In this document: positions 1 to 11,280 of the stretch, piece by piece | Numbering within the stretch: the first letter of the stretch is position 1 | Layout of the letters: every line of letters starts with the position of its first letter | Assembly (NCBI GenBank): GCA_963920575.1 | Contig: OY986968.1 | Location: forward strand, 3,611,001-3,675,000 | Direction of reading: 5' to 3' | DNA from: Narthecium ossifragum | Lineage: Eukaryota; Streptophyta; Magnoliopsida; Dioscoreales; Nartheciaceae | DNA: 64,000 nt | Translations under genes and position numbers: made by a program | Notes under the pieces: generated by a model | What the model was told of the DNA's origin: nothing | The model's input: the letters and a program-made list of their open reading frames with translations, nothing else | Databases searched by the model: none

Positions 1-1
1 T

Positions 2-2386
2 GGTCATAGGTTTGATTCTTGTCCTTCTGGTAGTGAATTTCCTGAATATGTGCAAGAACAAGCTAATTTGATGAATGCTTATAACCCGAGAACTAGATTT
101 GACCCTTATGCAAATACTTACAATTCTGGTTGGAGGGAGCATCCGAATTTTTCATGGAAAAATACTGCTAATGCTAGTATGCCGACTGCTAATCAGTCTA
201 ACCCACCTGTTAAGTCGTCTATGGAAGCGACTATGTTAGCTTTTATGCAGAAAATAGATTCAAAGATGGAAAAACAAGATTCAGCCATTGCTCAACATGA
301 TGCGGTACTAAAGAATGTTGCAGCATCCGTTGGGAAGTTGGAAGTCCAAGTGGGACAACTTGCTGATGCGGTACGAGCCCATGTCCCAGGCAAATTCCCA
401 AGCCAACCTGAGCAAGCGAAAGCAGTTACAGTTCTTCGTTCAGGTAAAATTATTGATAATAAGATTAATACTAAAGTTGTTGATGAGTGTAATGATGATG
501 CAAGTGAGGAAGTTGAAACGGAGGAACGCTCGAAAGGGCCACCACCGGCCACATCTGCTTCTGAGCATGGAAAGAGAGCAAATTCAGTTCCGGAGGTTTA
601 TCACAACTCTCCTCCACCATATGTGCCGCCGGTTCCTTTTCCAGGCCGCCTAAAGAAAGCCAAAATGGATAAGTCATATTCTGAAATTTATGATATTTTA
701 TCTAAGGTTAATGTGAACTTACCATTACTCGATGTGATCAGGAACATGCCAGCATTTCCAAAGTTCTTCAAGGAACTAAGTACTTCAAAGCGTAAGTATG
801 AACCTCATGAAAAAGTGATGGTTTCTGAGACGGTAAGCGCGGTTCTACAAAGGAAGCTTCCACCCAAGCTTAAGGATCCAGGGAGTTTTAACATTACTAT
901 TACTGTTGGTGATACAAAAATAGGAGAGGCAATGCTTGATTTAGGAGCCAGTGTTAATTTGATGCCTTACTCTGTTTTTCTTCAGTTAGGTGTGGGTGAA
1001 TTAAAACCTACTACGATGTCTCTACAATTTGCAGATCGTTCAATTAAATATCCATTAGGCATTGTAGAAGACATCTTAGTACAAGTTGATAAATTAATTA
1101 TCCCTGCTGATTTTGTGATATTGGATATGGATGATGCACCCTTGCATGATAGAAATTTACCGATTTTGTTGGGACGTCCATTTATGGCCACAGCCAAGAC
1201 TATGATTAATGTGCAGGATGGTAAGCTCAGCATGACAGTTTTAGGTGAAACTGTTGAATTTAAAGTTTTTGAATCTATGTCCTACCCTTCAAACTCTTTT
1301 GATTGTTTCTCGATAGATGTTTTAGATTTATTGGTGTTTTCTAGTTTCATGCAGGAGCAAGTGAAGACTACTCTAGAAGCGGCATTGACGATGGAAAAGG
1401 AGGAGTTGCAGAATTATGAGGGAGCAAAGGAGGTTATAGCAGCCCTTGAGGCATTGCAGCCATGTTTCCCTGATGAATCTCGGTTAGACATGCTAAACGA
1501 ATCTTATTCTAAAATAGTTTCATCAATAGTTTCCCCACCAAAGCTTGAGTTAAAACCTCTTCCTAGTAATCTGAAATATGCATATCTTGGTGAGAATGAA
1601 ACCCTTCCTGTGATTATTGCTTCTGACATTACTCCATTGGAAGAGGAAAAATTATTGAGAGTTCTTAGGGAGCATAAAATTGCAATAGGTTGGACAATTG
1701 CAGATATTAAAGGAGTAAGTCCTACTATGTGCATGCATCGCATTATTTTGGAAGAGGATGCCAAACCTATACGGGATGCCCAGCGTCGCCTCAACCCAAA
1801 CATGAAAGACGTTGTTCGGGCAGAGATCCTCAAGTTGCTCGATGTTGGCGTTATATATCATATTTCTGACAGCAAATGGGTAAGTCCAGTTCACGTGGTG
1901 CCTAAGAAATCAGGGATAACAGTTGTGAAGAATGAGAACAATGAGCTCATACCCACGAGGATGACTACTGGATGGCGTGTCTGCATCGATTATCGCAAGC
2001 TTAATGCAGCTACTAAAAAGGACCACTTTCCTTTACCTTTTATTGATCAAATGCTTGAACGCTTAGCTGGTCACTCATTTTATTGTTTTCTTGATGGATT
2101 TTTAGGTTATAATCAAATTGCTATCGCCCCAGAAGACCAAGAGAAGACAACTTTCACATGTCCGTTTGGAACATTCGCATACAGAAGGATGCCGTTCGGA
2201 TTGTGCAATGCACATGCCACCTTTCAAAGATGCATGATATCGATTTTCTCCGACATGATAGAAAGGTTTGTCGAGGTATTCATGGATGATTTTTCTGTAT
2301 TTGGGAATTCTTTTGATAATTGCCTTGCACACCTAACCTTGGTGCTTAAAAGATGTGAAGAAACAAATTTGACATTGAGCTGGTAG
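2..2386 (+). pseudogene. Element A: gag C-terminus, protease and reverse transcriptase (Athila-type Ty3/gypsy), 5' partial
   Basis: The frame is open from the window edge, so the gag start lies outside. The first residues hold the tail of a CCHC zinc knuckle (GH...C), followed by the NPGWR/NFSWK-like gag region typical of Athila elements. The protease motif DLGASVNLMP has its catalytic Asp at 938-940. The reverse transcriptase then follows, with YRKLNAATKKDHFPLPF, MPFGLCNA and the catalytic FMDD (Asp pair 2285-2290). The frame ends at an in-frame TAG (2384-2386) where the family has a Glu codon just before the KSHF motif; the same frame continues beyond it, so this is a nonsense mutation and not a natural end. 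FMDD in place of YxDD and the DLGA protease support the Athila lineage. The product would be a cytoplasmic Gag-Pol polyprotein. Confidence 0.93.
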
Positions 2387-3370
2387 AAGAGTCACTTCAT
2401 GGTAAGGCAAGGTATTGTTTTGGGACATGCTATTTCTAGTAAAGGTATTGGAGTAGATAAAGCAAAAATAGATTTGATTGAGAAATTACCGCCCCCTACT
2501 TCGGTGAAAGGTGTGCGGAGTTTTTTGGGCCATGCAGGATTTTATCGCAGATTCATTGGAGATTTTTCTAAAATTGCACGGCCTTTGTGTGATTTATTGG
2601 CTAAAGATAGTGAGTTTAAGTTTAGTGAAGTTTGTCTGGATGCTTTCAATACTTTGAAAGAGAAATTGATTACTGCACCAATTATTATGCCTCCTGATTG
2701 GTCGTTGCCCTTTGAAATAATGTGCGATGCTTCTGATTATGCTATAGGGGCTGTTTTAGGAAAAAGGGTAAATAAGGTCTCTCATGCTATTTATTATGCA
2801 AGTCGTACACTCAATGATGCTCAAATCAATTACTCCACTACTGAAAAAGAATTACTTGCTGTGGTTTTTGCATTGGAGAAATTTCGCTCTGATTTGATTG
2901 GATCTAAAGTTATTATTTATTCAGATCATGCAGCATTGAAATATCTACTAACCAAAAAGGATACCAAGCCAAGGTTAATCAGGTGGATCCTACTGCTGCA
3001 AGAGTTCGATTTGGAAATAAGAGACAAGAAAGGGAGCGATAATGTAGTGGCAGATCACTTGTCACGATTGGAACACATGGCCAGCCCTAAGGATGTACAA
3101 CCTATCCAAGAATGCTTTGCCGATGAACAACTATTTTCTGTGAATGGTAAAGAGCCCTGGTATGCGGATATTGTTAACTATTTAGCAAGTAATGTTCTGC
3201 GTGCTGATTTAAGTTCACAAGAAAAGAAAAGATTTTTGTCCACAGTTAGATATTACTTTTGGGATGACCCTTATTTATTTAAACACTGTCCTGATCAAAT
3301 AATAAGGCGTTGTGTTCCAGAATATGAGCATGATGATATATTGAAATTTAGTCATGAATTAACGTGTTGA
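2387..3370 (+). pseudogene. Element A: RT C-terminus, RNase H and start of the integrase zinc finger
   Basis: This continues the frame of the upstream gag-pol segment after the TAG. It holds the RT connection ([13 protein letters not shown]), RNase H with [14 protein letters not shown] (Asp at 2726-2728) and VVADHLSRL, and then the first His of the integrase HHCC zinc finger (3353-3355). It ends in TGA (3368-3370) where related integrases have Gly, a second nonsense change. Two bases of that stop belong to the GAGGA target duplication of a solo LTR inserted directly after, so the zinc finger is split between its two histidines. The gene is dead but well preserved. Confidence 0.9.
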
Positions 3371-3900
3371 GGATGATAACGCGTGACAAGTGCACAAATC
3401 GCCCCTTTAACTAGGTTCTATTAGCCTCCGAGCATTGCTATTTTGATTGTCTTTTCCCATTTCAGGCTTAAGGAACCTCAACGAAGATTAGATCAAGTTT
3501 GGTGCTAAAACGAACAAATAAAGAACCTGCGAAGTCAAAGGAGCAAAGGTGGGCCATCTTTGAAGATTAAACTGTACCTGCTTAGGAAGAACCAGATGAT
3601 GTGCTATATATGATTGGAAAGCTCTTGAAGTCTAGATTCCAGAACTTTTTACGGTTCGTGATTTGGAGTTTCCTAGAGGAAGATATGCTATTTTTAGTAC
3701 AGAGGTGCAGAAGAAGCAGTTACGAAAAACCCAGATCGATCTGCATCCTAAAGAAGATCGATCTTGGTCGGGCATTACCCAGATTTTGAGGTCACGAACG
3801 AAGGAGATCGATCCCATTTCCAATGGAGATCGATCCCTTTTGGTGCTGGGAGAAAAATAAAGGACTGAGATCTAATCCGAGTTAGGGTTTGATTAAGGCT

Positions 3901-3908
3901 TATAAATA
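3901..3908 (+). promoter_or_regulatory. TATA box of the solo LTR
   Basis: TATAAATA lies about 530 bp into the LTR, just downstream of its GATCGATC sites and upstream of the leader ORF, as in the other LTRs of the window. Confidence 0.7.
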
Positions 3909-4024
3909 GGTGTTGGTAGAGGATTTTTGGCAGCCACCTAAGGACGAATTTTTCTCTCCTCCTGGGTGTTTCCTTGGTTCTTCTTCCTTAATAAACATTA
4001 GTGTTAGGTCTTGAAGATAGATCC

Positions 4025-4084
4025 ATGGCGGGAGCGCGTCATCAACCTTCCCCGATGGATCGTTTCTTCAAGATGAGTAGCTAA
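4025..4084 (+). CDS. Small leader ORF (19 codons) in the solo LTR
   Basis: An ATG-to-TAA ORF encodes MAGARHQPSPMDRFFKMSS. The element B LTRs hold an ORF of exactly the same length at the same place, downstream of TATA, encoding MAGGDHQLLPMDYPLKMSS. Start, stop, the HQ pair, PMD and the KMSS end are identical and there is no length change. Whether it is translated is unknown; it could equally be a conserved RNA element. Confidence 0.45.
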   Translation: MAGARHQPSPMDRFFKMSS

Positions 4085-5057
4085 ATCTTTATTCTAGGAA
4101 ATTCTATGATGTAATAGGGAGTTTATTTCGGTTTTCCTATGGATCTGAGCATGTAATTTATGATGGTTTAATGGATTAAATTCGGATTTTATATATCTAT
4201 TGGTAACAGTTCTTATGGTGAATGTTTTGTTTGCTCTTTGTGCCCTAATTTTGGTCTGTCTTGTCTCGGTTTTTCCGTGGATATACAGCCGGATTTTGTG
4301 CAAACTCAAAACATAAAAGTTGTAGATCTCTGTCTTAGCTTTCCAACGAATCTTGAATCGTCTCGTTTCGAGTTCAGATGTGAAAGTTACGCTGAGATTA
4401 CGCTCGCTGGTTTTGAGCATTGCATGTTAGAGGCTAGGATTAGGACTTGTTCAAGTTGCTTTCATGCTAGAACCATGTTAGATCTTTGGATTGGATTCTA
4501 AACCCTAGCTTATGATTGTAGGAGTGCTAGAACCACTGCCTTAATGCTAGAACCATTAAGACCTATGATTGTAACCTACGATTCATTCTTTATCTTTATT
4601 GATTAGGCGATCTCAAAGTGCTAGAACCACTTTGATTATTTTCCTACCAATTATCCGCTGATTTGATCTTCATTCCGACGTAGACTTCTAATGAATCTAT
4701 GTTGAGTGATAGTGGACCTAGCCAATCTTCTATCAACCTTAGAAAACCATCTTGAACTTATTGAATTGCTCTTATCCTAAGAATGCCTAGATAGCTCTCG
4801 ATTACGGATTAGAACTTCCTAGCCTTTTCTCTATTGTTATTCTCCCAATTTAGTTTAAAAGACCAACTATCATCTATCTTCCTTAACTTTTGATTTAGAA
4901 TTATGCATGGTAATTAGGCTTAATCCTGTTTTCCCTGTGGACCGACTCGGACTTGCTACTATCTACCCATAAAGTAGTTAGTTAGTAGTTTGATTATAAA
5001 TTTGTAATTTTGGCGTCCTTGTTAAGGTAACGACACTTTTCAAGGCGTGTCAGAGGA

Positions 5058-6122
5058 CACTTTGGAGGTAAGAAAACTGCTTTTAAAGTTCTTCAATCTG
5101 GTTTCTTTTGGCCTACATTATTCAAAGATGCATTTAATTTTGTTGCTAAGTGTGACAGATGTCAACGGTCAGGGAACATAAGCAAAAGGAATGAGATGCC
5201 TCTTACAAATAATCTGGTGGTGGAATTGTTCGATGTTTGGGGCATAGACTTTATGGGACCGTTTCCTCCATCATACGGGTACACGTATATTCTTGTTGCT
5301 GTAGATTATGTATCTAAGTGGATTGAAACAATTGCAACCAGGAACAATGACAGCAAGACCGTGGTGGGATTCTTGAAAGATATGATTTTTACAAGGTTTG
5401 GTACACCTCGGGCGATTATTAGTGACGGGGGATCACACTTTTGCAATAGAGCGTTTGATGCATTGTTGAAGAAATACAACATCACTCATCGGATCGCAAC
5501 TCCTTACCACCCTCAAACGTCGGGCCAAGTGGAGGTGAGCAATAGGCAAATAAAAACGATCCTGGAACGAGTTGTTGGCACTACAAGGAAGGATTGGGCG
5601 GTGAAATTGAATGATGTTCTTTGGGCATATCGCACCGCATATAAGACTCCTATTGGTATGAGCCCTTATCGCATTGTTTTTGGAAAAGCATGTCATTTAC
5701 CTGTGGAGTTGGAGTATAGGGCATATTGGGCAATCAAGCAGCTGAATTTTGATATGAGAGAAGCTGGGGATATGAGAAAGATGCAATTGAACGAATTAGA
5801 TGAGCTGCGGAATGAAGCATACGAGAATGCTAAGATTTACAAGGAAAGAACCAAGTTCTATCATGATAAAGTAATACAACGGAAGGAGTTTACACCAGGT
5901 ATGAAAGTTTTACTTTATAACTCACGAATGAAATTCTTTCCAGGTAAATTAAGATCCAGATGGACGGGCCCGTTCAAAGTGACACAAGTATCTCCTCACG
6001 GTGCTGTTGAAATTGAGAATGAAAGGAATGGGAGCAAATTCAAAGTCAATGGGCACCGTTTGAAATTGTATTTGGAAGGACATTCAGATGTGGTGGATGC
6101 AGTTGATTTTGGTGAACCTTAA
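5058..6122 (+). pseudogene. Element A integrase, zinc finger to C-terminus
   Basis: The frame resumes after the solo LTR with the second zinc-finger His (5058-5060), then the C-x2-C pair (CDRC). The catalytic core is complete: Asp in GIDFMGP (5247-5249), Asp in IISDGGSHF (5424-5426) and Glu in GQVEVSN (5532-5534), spaced DD35E. The C-terminal region has the [11 protein letters not shown] motif seen in Athila integrases and no chromodomain. The segment is open to a TAA at 6120-6122, so all damage lies upstream. Integrase would insert the cDNA in the nucleus; here the polyprotein is interrupted, so activity is not expected. Confidence 0.92.
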
Positions 6123-6163
6123 ACTTGGTATTACGTCTTGCCTAGACGTTAAATAAAGTGCTG

Positions 6164-6181
6164 GGTGGGAGGCAACCCACC
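6164..6181 (+). other. Stem-loop after the element A integrase stop
   Basis: GGTGGG pairs with CCCACC around an AGGCAA loop, 41 bases after the stop codon. The same loop with a TGGG/CCCA stem sits after the integrase stop in element B (44310-44323), with similar upstream bases (GACGTTAAA). The conservation suggests an RNA role; none is known to me. Confidence 0.6.
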
Positions 6182-6390
6182 AAGGTAACTTGTTTTTAAG
6201 TTTTAATTTTTTGTTTTCATTTTTATGTTTCTCTTTTGTTTTCTTTTAGGTTTTCAACCACCCTGAGGATCCTTGAGGAGATGTTCGCTACTCTATTAGG
6301 TGGCCTCTTTCTTATTTACAGTACTTGTCTCTTCTTTCTCTGGAAATTTTTGGATAGCCACCTCCTACATATTTGATTGGATAAATGCAC

Positions 6391-6430
6391 ACATTGAGGA
6401 CAATGTTGATTTCAGGTTGGGGGGTGTAGA
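6391..6430 (+). other. Internal polypurine-tract-like motif, element A
   Basis: ACATTGAGGACAATGT is followed by GGTTGGGGGGTG (6415-6426). It resembles the terminal polypurine tract at 7289-7299 but lies about 870 bp upstream of it. Elements C, E and B have the same second tract. Confidence 0.5.
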
Positions 6431-6767
6431 CATTCATGACTTTATTTATGCTACCTTGTAGGTTTAATAGTGTTAAATTGTACATGAGCTGAAATGTTTA
6501 TGCTTATTTTACATGTTGCTTTCATATGGATTGGCCGATACATTGATTGCATGTATGATAACCTGAAGGTAGAATATCATGTGATTCACACACGAACACT
6601 TTATGTGCAGTGGCGATTATACTCATCAGAGGAATGAGCATGCTATTGTCAATCTAGACCATGATTTCAGCATTAGCTAGTGTTGAGTATTGCATGCAGA
6701 AAAAAAAAGAGAAAAAGTTCTGGAGCTTTAATAAGCTGTGTCTAAACGACTGTTAAGTGATCTACTG

Positions 6768-6911
6768 AGTAACCGGGTGTTCTTGCCTCAGGAAGCGGGG
6801 AGCTCGCGTAAAAAGGTAGAATCACTAATAGCTAAAAAAAAACTACTCAGTGTTTTGTTAAGTAACCGGGTTTCTGCGCCTCAAGAAGCGGAGAGTGCTC
6901 GTGTAAAAAGG
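6768..6911 (+). repeat. Duplicated AGTAACCGGG / CGCGTAAAAAGG module, element A 3' spacer
   Basis: Two units (6768-6817 and 6861-6911) each run from AGTAACCGGG through a GCCTCA.GAAGCGG core to CGCGTAAAAAGG or a one-base variant, separated and followed by A-rich tracts. The same pair is present in elements C and E, and a single unit in element B. Confidence 0.7.
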
Positions 6912-7288
6912 CAAAATGTCTGATAGTTAAAAGAAAAAAAAAACCAAACAAGAGCATGTTGTACTTAAAGTGCGAGGGTTGGATGATTGGTCATGATGAT
7001 AGTAGTGTGTTTGGACTAATGGTGGGTAGAAGTTGCTTCTGTACGTAACTTTTATTTGTCACGTCACATGAGTTCCGCTGAATGGTGATTAGCATGTTTG
7101 AAGTGTAGAAGTTAATTTCATGTGTTAGTAGCATGTGCATGAGTATAAGACGTTTTGTGCTCTGTACTAGATAGAACATTATTGACTTGACAAGGTAGTA
7201 CTTTTATTATGCATGTCTACAACCTACGACCGTTGGTGTGCTTAATATATTTTATGCGCTTAAAATTGCTAGAGACTAGCAATAAGCT

Positions 7289-7299
7289 GGTTGGGGGTG
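7289..7299 (+). other. Polypurine tract of element A
   Basis: GGTTGGGGGTG directly precedes the LTR start TGATGAG. This is the expected plus-strand primer position. Confidence 0.8.
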
Positions 7300-7794
7300 T
7301 GATGAGTGCATGAAAGTGCACTCTAAATAGCCTTATAACCATCTCAATTGCTAGATTATTATCTTTAATCAACATCTTTATTCCTATTTTTATATCTATA
7401 TGTTGCTTCAGATAGTTGTTTGAAAAATACAGGAAAAAGGAGAAAAGAAGCTGAAAAGAGTGCATGGATCAACTTTAAAGATTAATCTGTACCTGCTCAT
7501 GAAGAAGTTATGGCAATTTTAGTACCGATGGCGCAGTCTGAATGGCAGCACAGTAAATAAGTTGGAAGTTCGAGCGATCCGCCGATCGATCGGACTACGC
7601 AAAAACGTGACAGAACCTTTTTTTTTTGGCTGAACGAAGTCCGATCGATCTCTCCATCCCTCCAAAGGGGTCCGATCGATCCGACACCAATGGTCCGATC
7701 GATCGGACTCGGAAAAGCCAAAAACAGCTGATTTTTACTCAACCGATCGATCCAACACTCATAGTCCGATCGATCGGACTTGGGAATTAAAGGT

Positions 7795-9321
7795 GGCCCA
7801 GACGATACTTGTAGGACACCCTTACCGGGGTAACGGCGTCAACCACTTAGTCATTGATCACCGGAGTCCACGGGTCAAACCCACCCAGTCTAACCTAGCA
7901 TGTCTAATGCACAGGAGCAGGGCAGGATATAAATAAAGCGGTAACATGCAACACAGCAAGGGCACACCTTCGGCCCATTTATTCTAAACACTCCCGAGGA
8001 TCATGACTTCCTTCGGTTCACCATAAAGCGATAAAAGGGCATAACCCATGGCCCCGCTATAATAAACATTCCCGAGGGTTCATTACTCCCTCGGTTAACC
8101 ACAAAGCAGTAAACATTCAAGCATGATGTAAAGCATAGAAGCCCCAAGGGCAAAACCGTCAATACTCATTTACATGCGTAGCCCCGCGGGCAAAACCCTT
8201 GAAAACCCTCTCTGCTACCGAAGGATCGATCCTCACCAAGGAAGGATCGATCATTCAAGCAACAGTGAGCTTCCCTCACTGTCGAGCCAAAGAAGATCGA
8301 TCATTCCTCCTAGGAAGATCGATCTTTTTGGTGACAGAGGGCGCCCTTCCAGTCGCACCAAGGAAGATCGATCCTTCCTCCCAGGAAGATCGATCATTCT
8401 CGGGACGAAGGGTAACCATGCTCACCCAGGCCCCATGATCGATCTCCTCCCATAAGAAGATCGATCATTTGCTGGGCGCAGCAAGCCAACACCAGAGGAC
8501 CGATCCTTCCTCCCAGGAGGATCGATCACCCATGGGTTCCGGCGTGCTTCCGGCCGGAAAAGCCATCGGAAGACACAACCAAACCTCACCAAACCTAGTG
8601 GGCTGGTAGATCTAAGCAACACGAAGCTACTCATGGCTTCAAAACCGGAAACCAACAACTCCACAAGGAGATCCACCGGAAAACAAAACCGGATTTAAAC
8701 CCTCAAAACCGCCGGAGCTTTGAGTGAGAACCCTACCTCTTCAACGCAGCTTCGATCCCCAAGGTCTAGCTAAGGATCTTCCTCGCCTCGCCACGGTTCC
8801 AACGAGCCTTCAAGCTACAAGAACGGTGGCCGGTGGAGGGAGAACGGAGGAGGAAAAGGGGCGGCCGGAACAGGGGAAACAGAGCTCTCGCGGGGAAGAA
8901 GAAGGAAGAAAGAGGAAAGAGCAGGGGAAGGGGGCGGGGTAAGGCCAGGGAAAGCCGGCAAAGCCGGGGGAAAGGCGAAGGAGGGGAGCAAAAGTCTCCC
9001 CTCCCCTGACAGGGGAAGCGACGGCCACCGCGGTGGCCGTCCTTCGAAAGCCACCGACAAAGACTTCCAGGCACAGGTAGGATCGATCCTCCACGACCAA
9101 AGGATCGATCCTCCCTGCCCAGAAGGGCAAACTTGGGCTGGATAACTGGCCCAAGCCCAGAACTCCCAAACTAGGTCCCACCTAACCTTTCTAACAAACA
9201 CAAGCATCAAACAAGGTCTGTGAGTGCACACCCAGTGTGGGACAACCGCCAAGGCACAATTTCCCAAATTGCCCTTGGGGTCAACACAAGCCAAAAGGGA
9301 AAAGAGGGGCAGGTCCTCACA
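7795..9321 (-). mobile_element. Truncated chromovirus-type LTR fragment nested in the element A LTR
   Basis: It matches the LTR at 61642-64000: GTAGGACACCC...GGGGTAACG at the left, a GA-rich block near 8820-8990, and GGTCCTCACA at the right end (minus-strand LTR start). The bases after 9321 (GTATGC) resume the host LTR, which reads GAACGTATGC in intact copies. The left end is truncated and about 15 bases of host LTR are missing. GATCGATC sites lie at 8220-8530 and 9080-9110. The long GC-rich minus-strand frames over 8766-9294 look like chance ORFs. Confidence 0.78.
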
Positions 9322-9492
9322 GTATGCTTTTTAGAGGAGTAGAGTTCGATCGATCCGTCCATCGATCGGACTCGGGCGTAAATAGAAGTTGGAGATTTCA
9401 ATGAGACCAATCGATCCAACATCCCGAGGAGGATCGATCGGACGTTTCCAGTGAATTAAATCAACGGTTTTGATTTAACCCGAGTTTAGGCC

Positions 9493-9500
9493 TATAAATA
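9493..9500 (+). promoter_or_regulatory. TATA box of the element A LTR
   Basis: TATAAATA downstream of paired GATCGATC sites (9347-9442), in the same relative place as in the other LTRs. Confidence 0.7.
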
Positions 9501-9619
9501 GGATACTTAGGGTTATCAAAAGGGGACTTTTGGAGGACTTTTTGGCAGCGTTTGGAGGCGAGGAGAAGGGTTCCAGGCTTGGTTTTCTTTTCTTATTTCT
9601 TCATTAGTTTTGTTGCCTC

Positions 9620-9640
9620 ATGGTGAACATGAGTGGCTAG
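9620..9640 (+). CDS. Minimal leader ORF in the element A LTR
   Basis: ATG to TAG encodes MVNMSG. The last four codons, ATGAGTGGCTAG, correspond to ATGAGTAGCTAA, which ends the 19-codon leader ORF of the B-type LTRs. Translation is unproven. Confidence 0.35.
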   Translation: MVNMSG

Positions 9641-10314
9641 TTTCTTTTCTAAGGTACCGATGTAGCCCTAACTGAATCATTCTATGTTATTGGATCATGA
9701 TTATTTTATCAGTTTATTTTCCTTGTTTAATTCATTATTATAACTGAGATCTTAAGTACCTTTATTTGGCCAATAGAAGTATTATAGATTGTTGTATGTG
9801 AGATTGGGCGAGGGTTCATTACCTAATCTTGCAGGATCTATGAATGAATGAGTTTATGTCGAGGCCGGGTTCAAGCTAAGAGTATTCTTGGTTCATAATT
9901 GTTCTTCAGAGCTTAATGGATTCTTGATTAACACTTAGTTATGGGTTCATTAGCTAGGGTTAATTGAGGGTACTTGGTGAAGACCGCGGCCGAATGGATC
10001 ATCATACCGGAAGAACGAGCCCTTGGAATTAAACTGAGATCTTGATTGATTCAATGCATAGAATGAGGATGTTATGGTGAAATCGGAACCTTAGTATTCA
10101 TCCATCATATTTCCATCGTTTTCTTATTTCGTTACTAGATCTTCTATTCTCAATACCTCATATTCTTATTTTCCCTTCCATATTTTCTTTCTTTTCTGTT
10201 CTTTAGCGTTTTACTCTAATAATCTCTACAAATCTCTGTGGGTACGATACTCGTCTTGCTACTATACTGATTGCACCGATTCGTATACTTGCGAGATATA
10301 AAATTTATTCATCA

Positions 10315-11280
10315 CTAATATACGTTTTCCCAAGTTTGATTTCCAATTCGACGTCGTTTGGACGTCGAATTGATAAGATTTCATCGCCTCTAACTAGGGT
10401 TTAATATAGAAATCCAAGAATTAGCTTGTTAGTGGATTCCTATGTTTTAAGTAGTCCCTTGATGCATGCTTAGTGATTGATTGAAGTTTCATGAAATTTG
10501 ATATGGGTTTTATCCGGATTTTTGGAAGTTTTTCCCGGATTTTACCGAAGCTCGGTTTTTCTACGAACTGAGCTGTTCTAGCTCAAACAGGGCTCGTGCA
10601 TGCATTATCTGGTTTGATTATCAAGATCAAAGTTGTAGATCATCGGATCTACTTTCAATTGACGCTTATTTCATAATTTTTGGATTTTCGTACGATTTAT
10701 TATGAATTGTTCCTTGATCTACGATGAAACTGAATCTTTGATAAAAACTTGGGTTTTTGGACGAAAATAGAGTTTTTCTTGATCTATTTGCTTCGATCTT
10801 CTTGTAGTAGATTGCTAAGGTTGTTAGATATCATGTATATGAATTCTAGGGTAATTAAGAAGGCTTTATGCCGAGTTTAAAGCACGTGTAACTCTGGGTT
10901 TCAATCATGCAAATATTATCTTTTCTCGCAATTAATGTTAATTTTGTTAGATTTATGTGTGTATTTAATTGCGTAGAATAAGTGGGCTGACAGTATGCCC
11001 TTTACCGCTTCGTGGTTGAACCAAGGGAGTTATGCCCCTTGGGATGTTTAGATAATTGAATGGGTCGAAGTTGTGCCCTAGTGTTGTTTATTATATTGTT
11101 GTTGAACTTTAGAGGTCGTGTTATTTCTTCAAGGCCAAGTGCTAAGGATGGATGTCGATGCGTTCTCTGACATGTGTGTCCCCGCAAGAGATGGTATGAC
11201 TGGGCAGGGTGGTACCTGGATAGGAGCCCGCAGTCTTTGTTTCCTCTCGTTTGTTCTTGGGTAAGGGTGATCCCGCATGG
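10315..11280 (+). mobile_element. Chromovirus-type LTR, left part (split by the CATGG composite)
   Basis: Read on the plus strand it parallels the reverse complement of the LTR at 37025-39888: a TTTTTCTACGA...GTTGTAGATC section, the AACCAAGGG.GTTATGCCCCTTGGGATGTTTAG section and GGTCGTGTT.TCTTCAAGGCCAAGTGCTAAGGAT. It stops at CATGG (11276-11280) and continues at 27506. Its own start is missing, because element A joins at 10314. Confidence 0.75.

Larger units (their letters stand above)
3374..5052 (+). mobile_element. Solo LTR (B-like family) inserted in element A integrase
   Basis: It is bounded by a perfect 5-bp target duplication, GAGGA, at 3369-3373 and 5053-5057. It starts TGATAACGCG and ends GGCGTGTCA, with the TG...CA ends of an LTR. 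Length is 1679 bp with no internal retroelement sequence, so it is a solo LTR, usually left by recombination between the two LTRs of an element. Its first 80 bases resemble the element B LTR (GTGCACAAA..CCC, CCGAGCA.TGCT), and it shares the TATA box, leader ORF and terminal CGACACTTTTCAAG. It contains a few GATCGATC sites near 3735-3835 and repeats the phrase GCTAGAACCA several times between 4468 and 4630. Confidence 0.93.
7300..10314 (+). mobile_element. 3' LTR of element A, with a nested LTR fragment
   Basis: It begins TGATGAGTGCATGAAAGTGC right after the polypurine tract and ends TTCATCA. About 1.5 kb of it is a foreign chromovirus LTR fragment (7795-9321). The first third closely matches the LTRs of elements C, D and E (same start, GATCGATC sites and TGACAGAAC phrase). 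The part downstream of TATA differs from them, ending near CACCGATTCGTATACTTGCG and not in the GAGCGACATCA end. The following bases (CTAAT, 10315-10319) should be the target duplication, but the 5' partner lies outside the window. Confidence 0.8.

Noticed and set aside
8766..9294. Several overlapping GC-rich minus-strand ORFs
   Set aside because: They lie in the purine-rich block of a chromovirus LTR; the block recurs at 39176-39550 and 63486-63919 with different frames open.
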